In this document: piece after piece, positions 1 through 6,585 of the stretch
Numbering within the stretch: the stretch's first letter is position 1
How the letters are laid out: every line of letters begins with the position of its first letter
Program-made: the position numbers and the translations under genes
NCBI GenBank assembly: GCA_947646015.1
Contig: CANSEY010000007.1
Span: 62,001-126,000, forward strand
Direction of reading: 5' to 3'
Source of the DNA: an uncultured Bacteroides sp.
Lineage (GTDB): Bacteria > Bacteroidota > Bacteroidia > Bacteroidales > Bacteroidaceae
DNA: 64,000 nucleotides
Notes under the pieces: generated by a model
What the model was told of the DNA's origin: nothing
Seen by the model: the letters and a program-made list of their open reading frames with translations, nothing else
Database searches by the model: none

Positions 1-2
1 TG

Positions 3-707
3 TATCTGGACCATTATCTGAAGGACAGGTATGCCGTGCGTCATTTCTACCGCTATTGTGATGACGGCGTCGTACTGGGTAAAACGAAAGCGGAACTGTG
101 GAAGATTCGTGATGCCGTCCACGGGCGCATGGAGTGTGCCGGTCTCCTGGTGAAGGGGAACGAGCGCGTGTTCCCGCCGGGCGAGGGCATCGACTTTCTG
201 GGGTATGTGACTTTCGGTGCGGACCATGTCCGCCTTCGCAAGCGCATCAAGCAGAAGTTCGCCCGAAAAATGCACGAGGTAAAATCGAGAAGGAGGAGGC
301 GTGAGCTGATAGCGTCGTTCTACGGGATGGCCAAGCACGCCGACTGTCATACGTTGTTTAAAAAATTAACAGGCAAAGACATGAGATCATTTAAAGACTT
401 GAACGTTTCCTACAAGCCGGAGGACGGCAAGAAACGTTTTCCCGGGGTGGTGGTAAGCATCCGGGAGCTGGTGAACTTACCGATTGTGGTGAAGGACTTC
501 GAGACGGGCATCAAGACCGAACAGGGCGAGGACCGCTGTATCGTGGCCATTGAGATGAACGGTGAACCGAAAAAGTTCTTTACCAACAGCGAGGAGATGA
601 AGAACATCCTCTTGCAAGTGAAGGATATGCCCGACGGCTTCCCGTTCGAGACCACCATCAAGACGGAAACCTTCGGCAAGGGTCGAACTAAATACATATT
701 TACATGA
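3..707 (+). CDS. DGR-type reverse transcriptase, C-terminal part (5' end outside window)
   Basis: The frame is open from the first bases, so the gene begins upstream of the window. Visible are the catalytic YCDD box (RYCDDGVVLG), the FLGY motif after GID, a basic thumb segment and the run SFYGMAKHADCHTL, which resembles the SYxGxxKHCNSxxL ending of DGR reverse transcriptases. In a DGR this enzyme copies a template repeat with adenine-specific errors into a variable repeat of a target gene, often a tail fibre. About 95 residues follow the thumb, with the look of a small beta-rich domain; this tail is longer than in the classic Bordetella phage enzyme and may bind nucleic acid (inference). Neither template nor variable repeat is in the window. 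The stop overlaps the next start by 4 bases. A group II intron enzyme is less likely because no maturase or endonuclease domain is seen. Confidence 0.72.
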   Translation, partial: YLDHYLKDRYAVRHFYRYCDDGVVLGKTKAELWKIRDAVHGRMECAGLLVKGNERVFPPGEGIDFLGYVTFGADHVRLRKRIKQKFARKMHEVKSRRRRRELIASFYGMAKHADCHTLFKKLTGKDMRSFKDLNVSYKPEDGKKRFPGVVVSIRELVNLPIVVKDFETGIKTEQGEDRCIVAIEMNGEPKKFFTNSEEMKNILLQVKDMPDGFPFETTIKTETFGKGRTKYIFT

Positions 708-1189
708 AACGGGTAGAAGGAACATCCGGGATAAAACTGATCGAGTGCGTGAGCCCGGCACGCAACAGATGGCGCATCCGCTGGGATGTACAGGAACGTG
801 AGGACGGATCCGCCTCCTACATGGAGGAAGGCTTTGTCGGCAGACCTCACATGGATACTATAAAGTCCGTCATTACAGACTGGTGTAATGAGCAAATTGA
901 CCGTGAGATACTTTCCGGTTTTCTCTATGAAGGTATGCCGGTATGGCTGTCAAGTGAAAACCAGTTCAATTATAAGGCAGCGTATGATCTGGCCGTACAG
1001 ACTGGTGGTGCTACGCTTCCCGTGACATTCAAGTTCGGTACGGATGAGGTTCCCCAATATCGGGAGTTCGTCACACTGGAGGAACTGACCGATTTCTACA
1101 CGAAAGCCATGAAGCATGTTCAGGACACGCTGTCTGACGGCTGGAGGAAGAAAGACGCTTTTGATCCGGAGAAGTACCGGGTGGAATAA
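704..1189 (+). CDS. Phage protein with DUF4376-like C-terminal half, possible tail-fibre assembly factor
   Basis: The 161-residue product starts inside the end of the reverse transcriptase gene (ATGA overlap), so the two are translationally coupled. The C-terminal half has the layout of phage DUF4376: VWLSSENQFNYKAAYDLA, then a LPVTFKFGT strand and a helix with DFYTKAMKHVQDTLSDGW. Such domains are found in phage tail-fibre and assembly proteins. The N-terminal half holds a short WRIRWDVQ strand and is not recognised. Coupling to a DGR enzyme suggests a role with the diversified tail protein, but that is inference. It could also be a structural protein unrelated to the DGR. Confidence 0.55.
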   Translation: MKRVEGTSGIKLIECVSPARNRWRIRWDVQEREDGSASYMEEGFVGRPHMDTIKSVITDWCNEQIDREILSGFLYEGMPVWLSSENQFNYKAAYDLAVQTGGATLPVTFKFGTDEVPQYREFVTLEELTDFYTKAMKHVQDTLSDGWRKKDAFDPEKYRVE

Positions 1190-1204
1190 ATCCTTCGGGG
1201 GAGG

Positions 1205-1342
1205 ATAAGAAAAAAGCCCCCGGCCTGTTAAAAAGTAACGCCAATCACTTTTATAAACATGAAACGCCAAACCGCGCGACCGGGGGCAAATACCCTCTGT
1301 CACGGTTTGACGTTTTTTTTGTTGTCTAAAAAATGATTGGCG
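1205..1342 (-). ncRNA. Candidate pseudoknotted small RNA, antisense to the phage operon
   Basis: On the minus strand a perfect TATCTTTG box (1353-1346) is followed by about 135 nt without an ORF, ending in a GC-rich arm and six Ts (about 1211-1216), a normal intrinsic terminator end. Three long helices can be drawn. H1 pairs CGCCAATCA (1342-1334) with TGATTGGCG (1247-1239). H2 pairs CGTCAAACCG (1312-1303) with CGGTTTGGCG (1274-1265), nested in H1, with one G-U pair. H3 pairs GCCCCCGG (1287-1280, in the H2 loop) with CCGGGGGC (1223-1216, beyond H1). H3 crosses H1 and H2, so the RNA would be a pseudoknot whose last helix is also the terminator stem. Alternatively the ACGYCAA half-sites, two per strand, could be protein-binding sites on DNA. 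Confidence 0.5.
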
Positions 1343-1345
1343 ATG

Positions 1346-1353
1346 CAAAGATA
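1346..1353 (-). promoter_or_regulatory. Bacteroides -7 box for the candidate small RNA
   Basis: TATCTTTG on the minus strand is an exact TAnnTTTG consensus, pointing away from the Mor-like gene and into the structured segment. No convincing -33 TTTG is seen. Confidence 0.5.
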
Positions 1354-1368
1354 TAATTTTTTTGTTGT

Positions 1369-1611
1369 ATGAAAGTGATTGAGATATTAAACTTTAACCG
1401 GGAGCTGTTGAAAAGGCTTCAGGCGGCCGGCATCCGTCTGGAAGATGCCCGGTATATCGACCTGTACGCGGACTATACCCGCCTACTCGATCAAGGTGAA
1501 AAAGTCTCGTATGCTGTGGCCGTATTGTCCGAAAAGTATTCGGTGAGCGAACGTAAGGTTTATGCCTTGGTGAAACGATTCCAGAGCGACTGCAAGACGC
1601 TTGCAGTGTGA
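1369..1611 (+). CDS. Small helix-turn-helix protein, Mor-like phage activator
   Basis: This 80-residue protein has a helical N-terminal half and a C-terminal helix-turn-helix (about residues 47-70: VAVLSEKYSVSERKVYALVKRF). In Mu, Mor switches on the middle promoter; Mor-type proteins are short and end in a similar helix-turn-helix. Position near the phage right end, between the small RNA and the nucleotide-metabolism genes, suits a regulator. The family assignment rests on size, motif and context only. Confidence 0.5.
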   Translation: MKVIEILNFNRELLKRLQAAGIRLEDARYIDLYADYTRLLDQGEKVSYAVAVLSEKYSVSERKVYALVKRFQSDCKTLAV

Positions 1612-1683
1612 ACGGGTTGTTTTATGTCGTAGGGAGTGCCGTTTCCCCTTATCTTTAGGGTGTTTCAAATTTAGAAGGAGGAA

Positions 1684-2328
1684 ATGGCTATGAACAAGTA
1701 TTACCGTATCCTGGACAAGATTCTTGCCACGGGAAAAACACAGACCAACAAGAAGGGAAATATACAATACCTTCTGAACGAGCAGCTGTCACTGACACCG
1801 GCGGACCTGCTTGACATATTCGAGGGGCATAATATCGCCCGCAAGAAGCTCCGCAGCGAGTTGCAGTTATTTATGCAGGGTGAGCGCAACGTGGAGAAGT
1901 ACCGGGAGGCCGGCATCAACTGGTGGGACTATTGCGGCTCCATCCTGGTGAACAGTTACCCGACCTATTTCGAGAAGCTGCCTCCGTTGATAGCGAAAAT
2001 TAACCGGGAGAGGCGCAACAGCAAGAACTACGTGCTTTTTCTGGGCGAAACCGGTGCCGAGAGCAACCAGGCACCCTGTTTGAGTCTGGTACAGTTCCAG
2101 TTAGATGGCGGTGAACTGGTTCTGTCCGCCTACCAGCGCAGCAGTGACGCAAACCTCGGGCTACCTTCCGATATTTACCACCTGTACCTGATGGCGCGGC
2201 AGATAGAACTTCCCTTGAAGTCGATCACTCTCTATCTGGGCAATGTACATATCTACGAGAATAATATCCCGGGCACCCGTGCGCTGATCGCCGGTGACGA
2301 GACGGTCCGCTTCGGGTTGAACGTGTAG
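1684..2328 (+). CDS. Thymidylate-synthase-fold enzyme, likely dCMP-directed (hydroxy)methylase
   Basis: The 214-residue chain follows the thymidylate synthase order. It has an N-terminal helix like MKQYLELMxKVL, then LRSELQLFMQGERNVEKY and INWWDY, a nucleophile segment QAPCLSLVQF, a phosphate loop YQRSSDANLGLP, and GNVHIYEN with the conserved His and Tyr. The residue after GLPS is Asp where thymidylate synthases have Asn (Asn177 in E. coli). The same Asn-to-Asp change marks T4 dCMP hydroxymethylase and favours cytosine over uracil nucleotides. The usual RTGTGT phosphate-arginine loop is degenerate (NKKGNI), and the GPVYGxQWR block is missing, so the protein is shorter than the usual 260 or so residues. 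An unusually strong AGGAGG lies before the start. A modified cytosine in phage DNA is the likely purpose (inference). Confidence 0.7.
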   Translation: MAMNKYYRILDKILATGKTQTNKKGNIQYLLNEQLSLTPADLLDIFEGHNIARKKLRSELQLFMQGERNVEKYREAGINWWDYCGSILVNSYPTYFEKLPPLIAKINRERRNSKNYVLFLGETGAESNQAPCLSLVQFQLDGGELVLSAYQRSSDANLGLPSDIYHLYLMARQIELPLKSITLYLGNVHIYENNIPGTRALIAGDETVRFGLNV

Positions 2329-2346
2329 TTTGCTGTATATGTCTTG

Positions 2347-2379
2347 CAGCGGGAACAGTTCATGTTTCCCGCTGTTTTT
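2347..2379 (+). terminator. Intrinsic terminator after the thymidylate-synthase-like gene
   Basis: Stem CAGCGGGAA (2347-2355) pairs with TTCCCGCTG (2366-2374), followed by five Ts. It separates this gene from the methylase. Confidence 0.75.
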
Positions 2380-2423
2380 CGTTTATTCTGTGGACCTTTG
2401 CGGCCGTTTTAAAGCAGAATGAA

Positions 2424-3278
2424 ATGAGAAAGATGTATTTGTCCGCCCCGCTTCCTTTCGTGGGGCAGAAACGCATGTTTGCGAGGGAATTTATCAAGGT
2501 GCTGGGACAGTTCCCGGACAGCACCGTGTTTGTGGACTTGTTTGGCGGCTCGGGCCTGCTGTCACATATTACCAAATGTGTCAGGCCTGATGCCACCGTT
2601 GTGTATAATGACTTCGACAACTACCGCTGCCGACTTGTAAATATCCCGGCCACCAATGTGCTGTTATCCGATTTGCGTCGGATAGCTGAAGGGGAACCCA
2701 GAAACAAACGTATAACCGGGGAGGTTCGCGATAAAATGTTTGCTCGTATTGAGAGGGAAGAAAAAGAGCACGGTTACGTGGATTATATCACGGTTTCCGC
2801 ATCCTTGTTGTTCGCCATGAAATATGTGACCAGTTTGGAAGGAATGAAGAAAGAAGCCATCTACAATAGGATTCGGCAGACAGACTATCCCGAAGCAAAG
2901 GATTATCTGGAAGGACTGACTATAACCAGCGAAGACTACAAGGAAGTATTCAAACGTTACAAAGATGTTCCGGGTGTGGTGTTCCTGGTTGATCCGCCGT
3001 ACCTCTCCACCGAGGTGGGTACTTACAAGATGTTCTGGCGTCTGGCTGACTATCTGGATGTACTAACCGTTCTGAAAGGGCATTCGTTCGTGTACTTCAC
3101 CTCGAACAAGTCCTCCATTTTAGAACTGTGCGACTGGATGGACCGAAACCCATTTGTCGGCAGCCCATTCAAGGAATGCAGGAAAGTGGAGTTTAGTGCA
3201 AGCGTAAACTATCAAGCTAAATATACAGACATGATGCTGTACACGAAGCCGGATGAGGTGTCAGGTATAGCAGCCTAA
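2424..3278 (+). CDS. Dam-type (D12 class) DNA adenine N6-methyltransferase
   Basis: The 284-residue protein opens with PLPFVGQKRMF, a variant of the PFxxxKxx S-adenosylmethionine-binding start, then VDLFGGSGLLS (motif I, FxGG), and later FLVDPPYLS, the DPPY catalytic motif IV typical of D12-class adenine methylases. Such phage enzymes mark phage DNA, often against host restriction. No restriction partner is adjacent, so it is an orphan methylase. It has its own transcription unit between two terminators. Target sequence cannot be read from the protein. Confidence 0.88.
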   Translation: MRKMYLSAPLPFVGQKRMFAREFIKVLGQFPDSTVFVDLFGGSGLLSHITKCVRPDATVVYNDFDNYRCRLVNIPATNVLLSDLRRIAEGEPRNKRITGEVRDKMFARIEREEKEHGYVDYITVSASLLFAMKYVTSLEGMKKEAIYNRIRQTDYPEAKDYLEGLTITSEDYKEVFKRYKDVPGVVFLVDPPYLSTEVGTYKMFWRLADYLDVLTVLKGHSFVYFTSNKSSILELCDWMDRNPFVGSPFKECRKVEFSASVNYQAKYTDMMLYTKPDEVSGIAA

Positions 3279-3366
3279 CAATTGCATAAAGATAGGAAAT
3301 TATTTTGAATCTGCAATGGCTTTTAAATGATATTTTAAAGCCATTTAAAGAGGGTTCAAGTGAAAG

Positions 3367-3416
3367 AAAAACGGTGGGCTTTGATCATGCTGAATAGGAC
3401 CGCGCTCACCGTTTTT
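3367..3416. terminator. Bidirectional terminator near the phage right end
   Basis: AAAAACGGTG (3367-3376) is the exact complement of CACCGTTTTT (3407-3416). The hairpin has A and T flanks on both sides, so it can stop the methylase transcript and transcripts entering from the other side. Confidence 0.75.
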
Positions 3417-3421
3417 CTTGT

Positions 3422-3470
3422 ACGCGTCGTTTTTGTACTTTTTGAAACGCATCGTTTTTGTTAAGCGGCA
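3422..3470 (-). repeat. Mu-R-like end: two direct repeats and terminal TG (read inward)
   Basis: Repeats ACGCGTCGTTTTTGTA (3422-3437) and ACGCATCGTTTTTGTT (3447-3462) lie 25 bp apart and would be transposase-binding sites. Read inward on the minus strand the end begins TGCCGCTTAAC at 3470. Bases 3471-3475 (CGTCT) would then be one copy of a 5-bp target duplication, to be matched at the left end outside the window. Confidence 0.6.
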
Positions 3471-4129
3471 CGTCTGGTTTTTCCGGATTTACGCACACGG
3501 AAATATTCTTTTCGTTCTCCTGTTTCTTTTTTCCGGTGATCTTTTCGCGCATATGTTACCGGCATTCCTTCAAGATCATAGTATTCAATGATCACGTCGT
3601 CGCCTTTAGGATCGATGACGCCATTTTCATTGATAGTGCCTGGACGAAAGGTACGTAATTCAAAGACAGAACTAGTATCGCCGATTTTATATACTTTTGC
3701 AGTAACATCCTCAAATGTCAGACCTGATTCAGAAAGCATTTTAGCACAAAAACTATCTGTATCATTCCCTTTAGCTTTTTTGCTCCCTTTTTTCATCTTA
3801 ACAACCGGCTTCTTTTTATCTTCCGGACGTTGATCAAGTAAGATGCTAAATTTGTGTGCTAAGTATTCGAGAGCATCAGGGAATTCTTTTTTCTCAACTC
3901 TCATTAAATAGTCAAGCGCACCTGCTCCAGCTATCTGATGGCAGGAAAAACAGCTATAAATATCTTTAGCAGGATTGATACTAAACTTCTTCGAAGCTTT
4001 GCAGACGGGACAGTCACAAACGTAACTTGTACCGGACTTGCGAAGATTCTGAAAGTCTTGTACTACGTCTACCAAATGGTTAGCAGAGGCATCTTTGATG
4101 CGCTTTATGTCATCGTCAGTAAAAAGCAT
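3461..4129 (-). CDS. CHC2 zinc-finger primase, truncated by the Mu-like phage
   Basis: The N-terminal part holds a CHC2 zinc ribbon of DnaG type: CDCPVC (about residues 39-44), then SCFSCH, followed by AGALDYLM. This domain reads single-stranded DNA for primer synthesis. A full element-borne primase continues with a Toprim catalytic domain. Here the frame stops after about 222 residues, and its last three codons and stop come from the phage end (junction near 3470). The remainder should lie beyond the phage's left end. It is the last of four tightly spaced minus-strand genes (gaps 2, 4 and 8 bases), so it belongs to the early operon of the older prophage. The fragment probably has no primase activity alone. 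Confidence 0.8.
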   Translation of the reverse strand: MLFTDDDIKRIKDASANHLVDVVQDFQNLRKSGTSYVCDCPVCKASKKFSINPAKDIYSCFSCHQIAGAGALDYLMRVEKKEFPDALEYLAHKFSILLDQRPEDKKKPVVKMKKGSKKAKGNDTDSFCAKMLSESGLTFEDVTAKVYKIGDTSSVFELRTFRPGTINENGVIDPKGDDVIIEYYDLEGMPVTYARKDHRKKETGERKEYFRVRKSGKTRRAA

Positions 4130-4131
4130 AG

Positions 4132-4323
4132 TTATGGTTTATTATTTTGTATAGGAGAAACAAGTTCTATGAGTTGTGAGTGAAGTTGTTTCTCAAGGAC
4201 TTCAATGGAATGGGATAAAAGTTGCTTGTCCGCTTGCTGAATAATTTGTTGAAGGCGCTTTGCGTCTTCAGGATGAATATCGTTAATCGTGAGGTAACCA
4301 CGATGGTCATTGTCTACGTACAT
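4132..4323 (-). CDS. Small phage protein of unknown function
   Basis: The 63-residue protein is mostly helical after a short strand (GYLTINDIHPEDAKRLQQII). No family is recognised. It starts 4 bases from its upstream neighbour and ends 2 bases before the primase, so it is co-transcribed in the prophage early operon. Confidence 0.6.
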   Translation of the reverse strand: MYVDNDHRGYLTINDIHPEDAKRLQQIIQQADKQLLSHSIEVLEKQLHSQLIELVSPIQNNKP

Positions 4324-4327
4324 AGTA

Positions 4328-4597
4328 TTATCCTTTTTTACGCCCTCCTACGGCTTTGCGGTGGTAATCTAATTTATACCGCTGCCGTAGTTTTTCCGCA
4401 TGTTCCAGAGTCGCATCTTTAGGATCTACGAGAACTTGCGTTCGGGTGTCTATTCTTAACAATATTTTGTTTGATTCTTGCTGAGCAGATTGCTGACATA
4501 GAGCTGCAACTTCTTCCGGATCATCATTCTCGAAAAGATTAATTTTCTCTCTTTTCTTCGGATTGGTGGATGGGCTGGGAGAGTGTACAACTTTCAT
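4328..4597 (-). CDS. Small phage protein of unknown function
   Basis: The 89-residue, basic protein has a disordered, Ser/Pro/Lys-rich start, a short acidic segment (FENDDPEEVAALC) and a very basic C-terminus. No known domain is seen. Tight spacing (8 bases upstream, 4 downstream) places it in the early operon; the charge pattern would allow nucleic-acid or protein binding, which is a guess. Confidence 0.55.
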   Translation of the reverse strand: MKVVHSPSPSTNPKKREKINLFENDDPEEVAALCQQSAQQESNKILLRIDTRTQVLVDPKDATLEHAEKLRQRYKLDYHRKAVGGRKKG

Positions 4598-4605
4598 AGC
4601 TTGCT

Positions 4606-4929
4606 CTATCCTTTCCTAAACAAATCTTCTATAATTCCCTTCAAATAAGCCGGCATATCTCTTGGCACTGCTTGTTCGTTTTCTTGGCATTTGTAACACT
4701 CGCAGGCTGTAAGTAATATTTCGCGAGCTACTGGATGGTTCTTCATGACTGATACAACTGCCGGTATGATATCAAGAGTAGTTCCTTGTATTAGTAATGG
4801 AGAAGCCATAACATTTCCTTTACCCTTATGTAAAATACAAATTCCGCTCATTCCGCTTGTTGTGATAATCTCTGAAATTTGAACCATTGCTGAAGTAATT
4901 CTCTTTGTTTCTTCTTCTAAATTTTCCAT
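4606..4929 (-). CDS. Phage protein of unknown function, first of the primase operon
   Basis: The 107-residue protein has a helical start, a strand pair around GICILHKGKGNVMASPLLI and a helical end with CECYKCQ. The two cysteine pairs are too close to call a zinc site with confidence. The family is not recognised. It is the first gene of the four-gene run that ends in the primase. Confidence 0.55.
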   Translation of the reverse strand: MENLEEETKRITSAMVQISEIITTSGMSGICILHKGKGNVMASPLLIQGTTLDIIPAVVSVMKNHPVAREILLTACECYKCQENEQAVPRDMPAYLKGIIEDLFRKG

Positions 4930-5232
4930 AATGTTTATTCTTAAAATTAATACTAGAAATCGTGGGCATTCGGGGATTGAACCCGCATCACCGGAGAAAC
5001 GCTGAAAAACTCCGTTGTGTTACCTTACACCACTACCCGTATGCCGGGAATTTCACCCGGCAATCTTTGTGTAACAAACCTTAACCAGGGACTGGATACC
5101 CTACGTGTCTCCTTAACACGGTGTTTTAATGGTTAATAATTGGAATGATTAAACTTCTATTCTCTTGAGTAGAATATAATGTATAAATAAAATCCCGGAC
5201 TTGTACCGGACGCATTCCTTATGCGTATTTAG
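4930..5232 (-). other. Gene-free segment with tRNA-like hairpins
   Basis: No protein gene is seen. Besides the tRNA-like element at 4963-5038 there are two more hairpins with T-arm geometry, short stems around 7-nt loops: GCCGGG/CCCGGC at 5043-5061, and CCGG..CCGG around 5195-5212. The repetition suggests remnants of a phage tRNA cluster or processed leader structures. Confidence 0.4.
4963..5038 (-). tRNA. tRNA-like element, possibly degenerate phage tRNA
   Basis: On the minus strand a 76-nt cloverleaf can be drawn. The acceptor is GGGTAGT with AATGCCC (one mismatch, one wobble). The D arm is GTGT-AAGGTA-ACAC with the typical GGTA loop, and the T arm is CGGG-TTCAATC-CCCG. The anticodon stem CGGAG/CTCCG closes a 13-nt loop instead of 7, so the anticodon is not defined (TTC is one reading). 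No CCA is encoded. It is either a decayed phage tRNA or a tRNA mimic. Confidence 0.4.
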
Positions 5233-5619
5233 TTAAATGATATATGGTTGATTAATAGAAGTTTCCTGTCTTCTGGTACGGTATTCTGTACGATTCCTGC
5301 GAGGGCGACGGACTGTACATGTTGAGTCAGTAAATATTGCAATTTCACCTCCTAGGAATACGAAGAGTAGTGTTGATGCGACAATCTTCCTTGCGAAAGG
5401 AGATAGGTCAAAGCTGATATCATGATGCGTACAGAACCACCAAGCTGAAATTTCATTGATCTTGTTTAATCCCAATTTCTCTTTGATTCTGCGGAGTGTG
5501 TTATCGACAGTCCGAACACTGATCTGAAGCAATGAGGCCGTTTCTTTATAAGATCCTCCCCAGGCAACGCATTCAGCTATTTCATTTTCTCGTTTTGCTA
5601 GTGTGATGTTTCGATTCAT
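5233..5619 (-). CDS. LuxR-type helix-turn-helix protein with a membrane segment
   Basis: The N-terminal half is a GerE/LuxR DNA-binding domain (about residues 7-60: LAKRENEIAECVAWGGSYKE, TASLLQISVRTVDNTLRRIK). One hydrophobic helix follows (about 80-95, IVASTLLFVFLGGEIAIF), then a basic tail. It diverges from the repressor gene and so is a candidate early activator of the prophage. The membrane segment behind a LuxR domain is unusual and could couple it to an envelope signal; that is inference. Confidence 0.7.
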   Translation of the reverse strand: MNRNITLAKRENEIAECVAWGGSYKETASLLQISVRTVDNTLRRIKEKLGLNKINEISAWWFCTHHDISFDLSPFARKIVASTLLFVFLGGEIAIFTDSTCTVRRPRRNRTEYRTRRQETSINQPYII

Positions 5620-5621
5620 AG

Positions 5622-5888
5622 TTACATTTCTTCAATTGTCCAGCAATCTGTTATGCCGTATTTTTGGAATACATTCGTAATTGCTGTAAATAGGGTAACA
5701 GAAATATCTATAATCCCTGAATTTAGCTTCTTTGAGAAGTATGATCTTGAAGGGTTATTCAGTACTACTTTCAAGTCATTTTTGAGCTTATCTTTTTCCT
5801 CTAATGAGACTTGCAGATATCCTTTTTTAAAGGAATAGCGTTTTTTCGCTATTGCACATGTTCTAGTTTTGTTGTACATTTGTTGCAT
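5622..5888 (-). CDS. Phage early protein of unknown function, opposite the repressor
   Basis: The 88-residue, Lys-rich protein has no recognised domain. It is the first gene leftward from the operator region, 2 bases from the LuxR-type gene, in the position where lambdoid phages put Cro. It lacks a clear helix-turn-helix, so a Cro role is not supported by sequence. Confidence 0.6.
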   Translation of the reverse strand: MQQMYNKTRTCAIAKKRYSFKKGYLQVSLEEKDKLKNDLKVVLNNPSRSYFSKKLNSGIIDISVTLFTAITNVFQKYGITDCWTIEEM

Positions 5889-5913
5889 TGATTTTGAAAC
5901 TACGTTGCAAATA

Positions 5914-5981
5914 TATAGAACATTTCTATATAAGCAATGAAAAAATGAAGAAATTTTCTCTTTATATGGAGAAATGTTCTA
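5914..5981. promoter_or_regulatory. Paired repressor operators between divergent early genes
   Basis: Site 1 (5914-5930) is a perfect palindrome TATAGAA-CAT-TTCTATA. Site 2, read on the minus strand (5981-5965), is TAGAACATTTCTCCATA and shares the 11-mer TAGAACATTTC with site 1. They sit about 50 bp apart between the repressor gene and the leftward early gene, as expected for operators of a phage switch. Confidence 0.7.
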
Positions 5982-5993
5982 AAGTGGTATGAT

Positions 5994-6410
5994 ATGGAGA
6001 ATATGTCAATATCTAAAGAAGCATTCATAGATCGTCTTGAAGCTTTTATGAAAATGGAAAAATTGAACGCTAATAGCTTGACTGTTAGCGCTAAATTATC
6101 AAATGGACTTGTGAATAAAGCTTTGAAGAATAGGTCATCAATGAATTCTGATAGTATAGAACGTATTCTATGTGCTTATCCACGTCTCAGTGCAGACTGG
6201 TTGATGACCGGTAAAGGTACTATGTATGTGGAAGAACTTCCTGAAATCACGGATTATATGTCTAATACGCATAATAATGATAGTTTAATCTTTTTTTTGC
6301 GTGATAGAAATAAAGAGTTGGAGTGTGAAAATAGGAAGTTGGTCTCGGAAAATGCATCACTGAGAACTAGGCTGGAGTTACTTGATAATTCCGCAGGTAA
6401 AACAGGATGA
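5994..6410 (+). CDS. Phage repressor, helix-turn-helix with coiled-coil tail
   Basis: The N-terminal 75 residues follow the pattern of Bacteroidetes phage repressors, ending LSADWLMTGKGTMY, a signature of CI-like DNA-binding domains of this group. The C-terminal third (RDRNKELECENRKLVSENASLRTRLELL) is a heptad coiled coil, probably for dimerisation. No peptidase domain is present, so induction would not use RecA-stimulated self-cleavage. ATG at 5994 is used; a second in-frame ATG lies at 6003. Operators at 5914-5981 lie just upstream, consistent with autoregulation. Confidence 0.75.
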   Translation: MENMSISKEAFIDRLEAFMKMEKLNANSLTVSAKLSNGLVNKALKNRSSMNSDSIERILCAYPRLSADWLMTGKGTMYVEELPEITDYMSNTHNNDSLIFFLRDRNKELECENRKLVSENASLRTRLELLDNSAGKTG

Positions 6411-6585
6411 AGATAATTAAAGGCGGGAAATTCCCGAACAAAAAACAATAAAAAATCAAGTTTGGTTCGAACTAAAATGTTTGTCTCCGAATAGAAATTA
6501 ATTTTGGGTCCGGTGATTTTTGTAGCCCGTTATAGAGCTAAATTCTTGGTTATTAGTACTGGAAGTAGTGCGCCAGGAACCTCAT

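Larger units (their letters stand above)
1..3470 (+). mobile_element. Right part of a Mu-like transposable prophage carrying DGR functions
   Basis: The gene set (DGR-type reverse transcriptase, DUF4376-like protein, Mor-like activator, thymidylate-synthase homologue, Dam methylase) all runs on the plus strand and then stops at a sharp border. The last 50 bases hold two direct repeats ACGCxTCGTTTTTGT 25 bp apart. Read inward from the border the end starts TGCCGCTTAAC, close in layout to the Mu R end, which begins TGAAGCGGC with similar repeated transposase sites. Transposable phages end in TG...CA, which places the border at 3470. Beyond it a primase reading frame belonging to other DNA resumes. 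Known Bacteroides phages of this kind (Hankyphage group) are Mu-like and carry a DGR, which fits. The left end lies outside the window. Confidence 0.72.

Noticed and set aside
950..1348. 132-residue minus-strand ORF
   Set aside because: It is antisense to the DUF4376-like gene, has no known domain and runs through the small-RNA promoter.
1..1368. DGR template or variable repeat inside the window
   Set aside because: No pair of repeats differing at adenines was found; they should lie upstream of the window.
3461..3470. Natural C-terminus of the primase
   Set aside because: The last codons fall in the phage end sequence and no Toprim domain is present, so a truncation is the better reading.
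5047..5130. Second complete tRNA upstream of the tRNA-like element
   Set aside because: Only a T-arm-like hairpin could be formed; no acceptor stem pairs.
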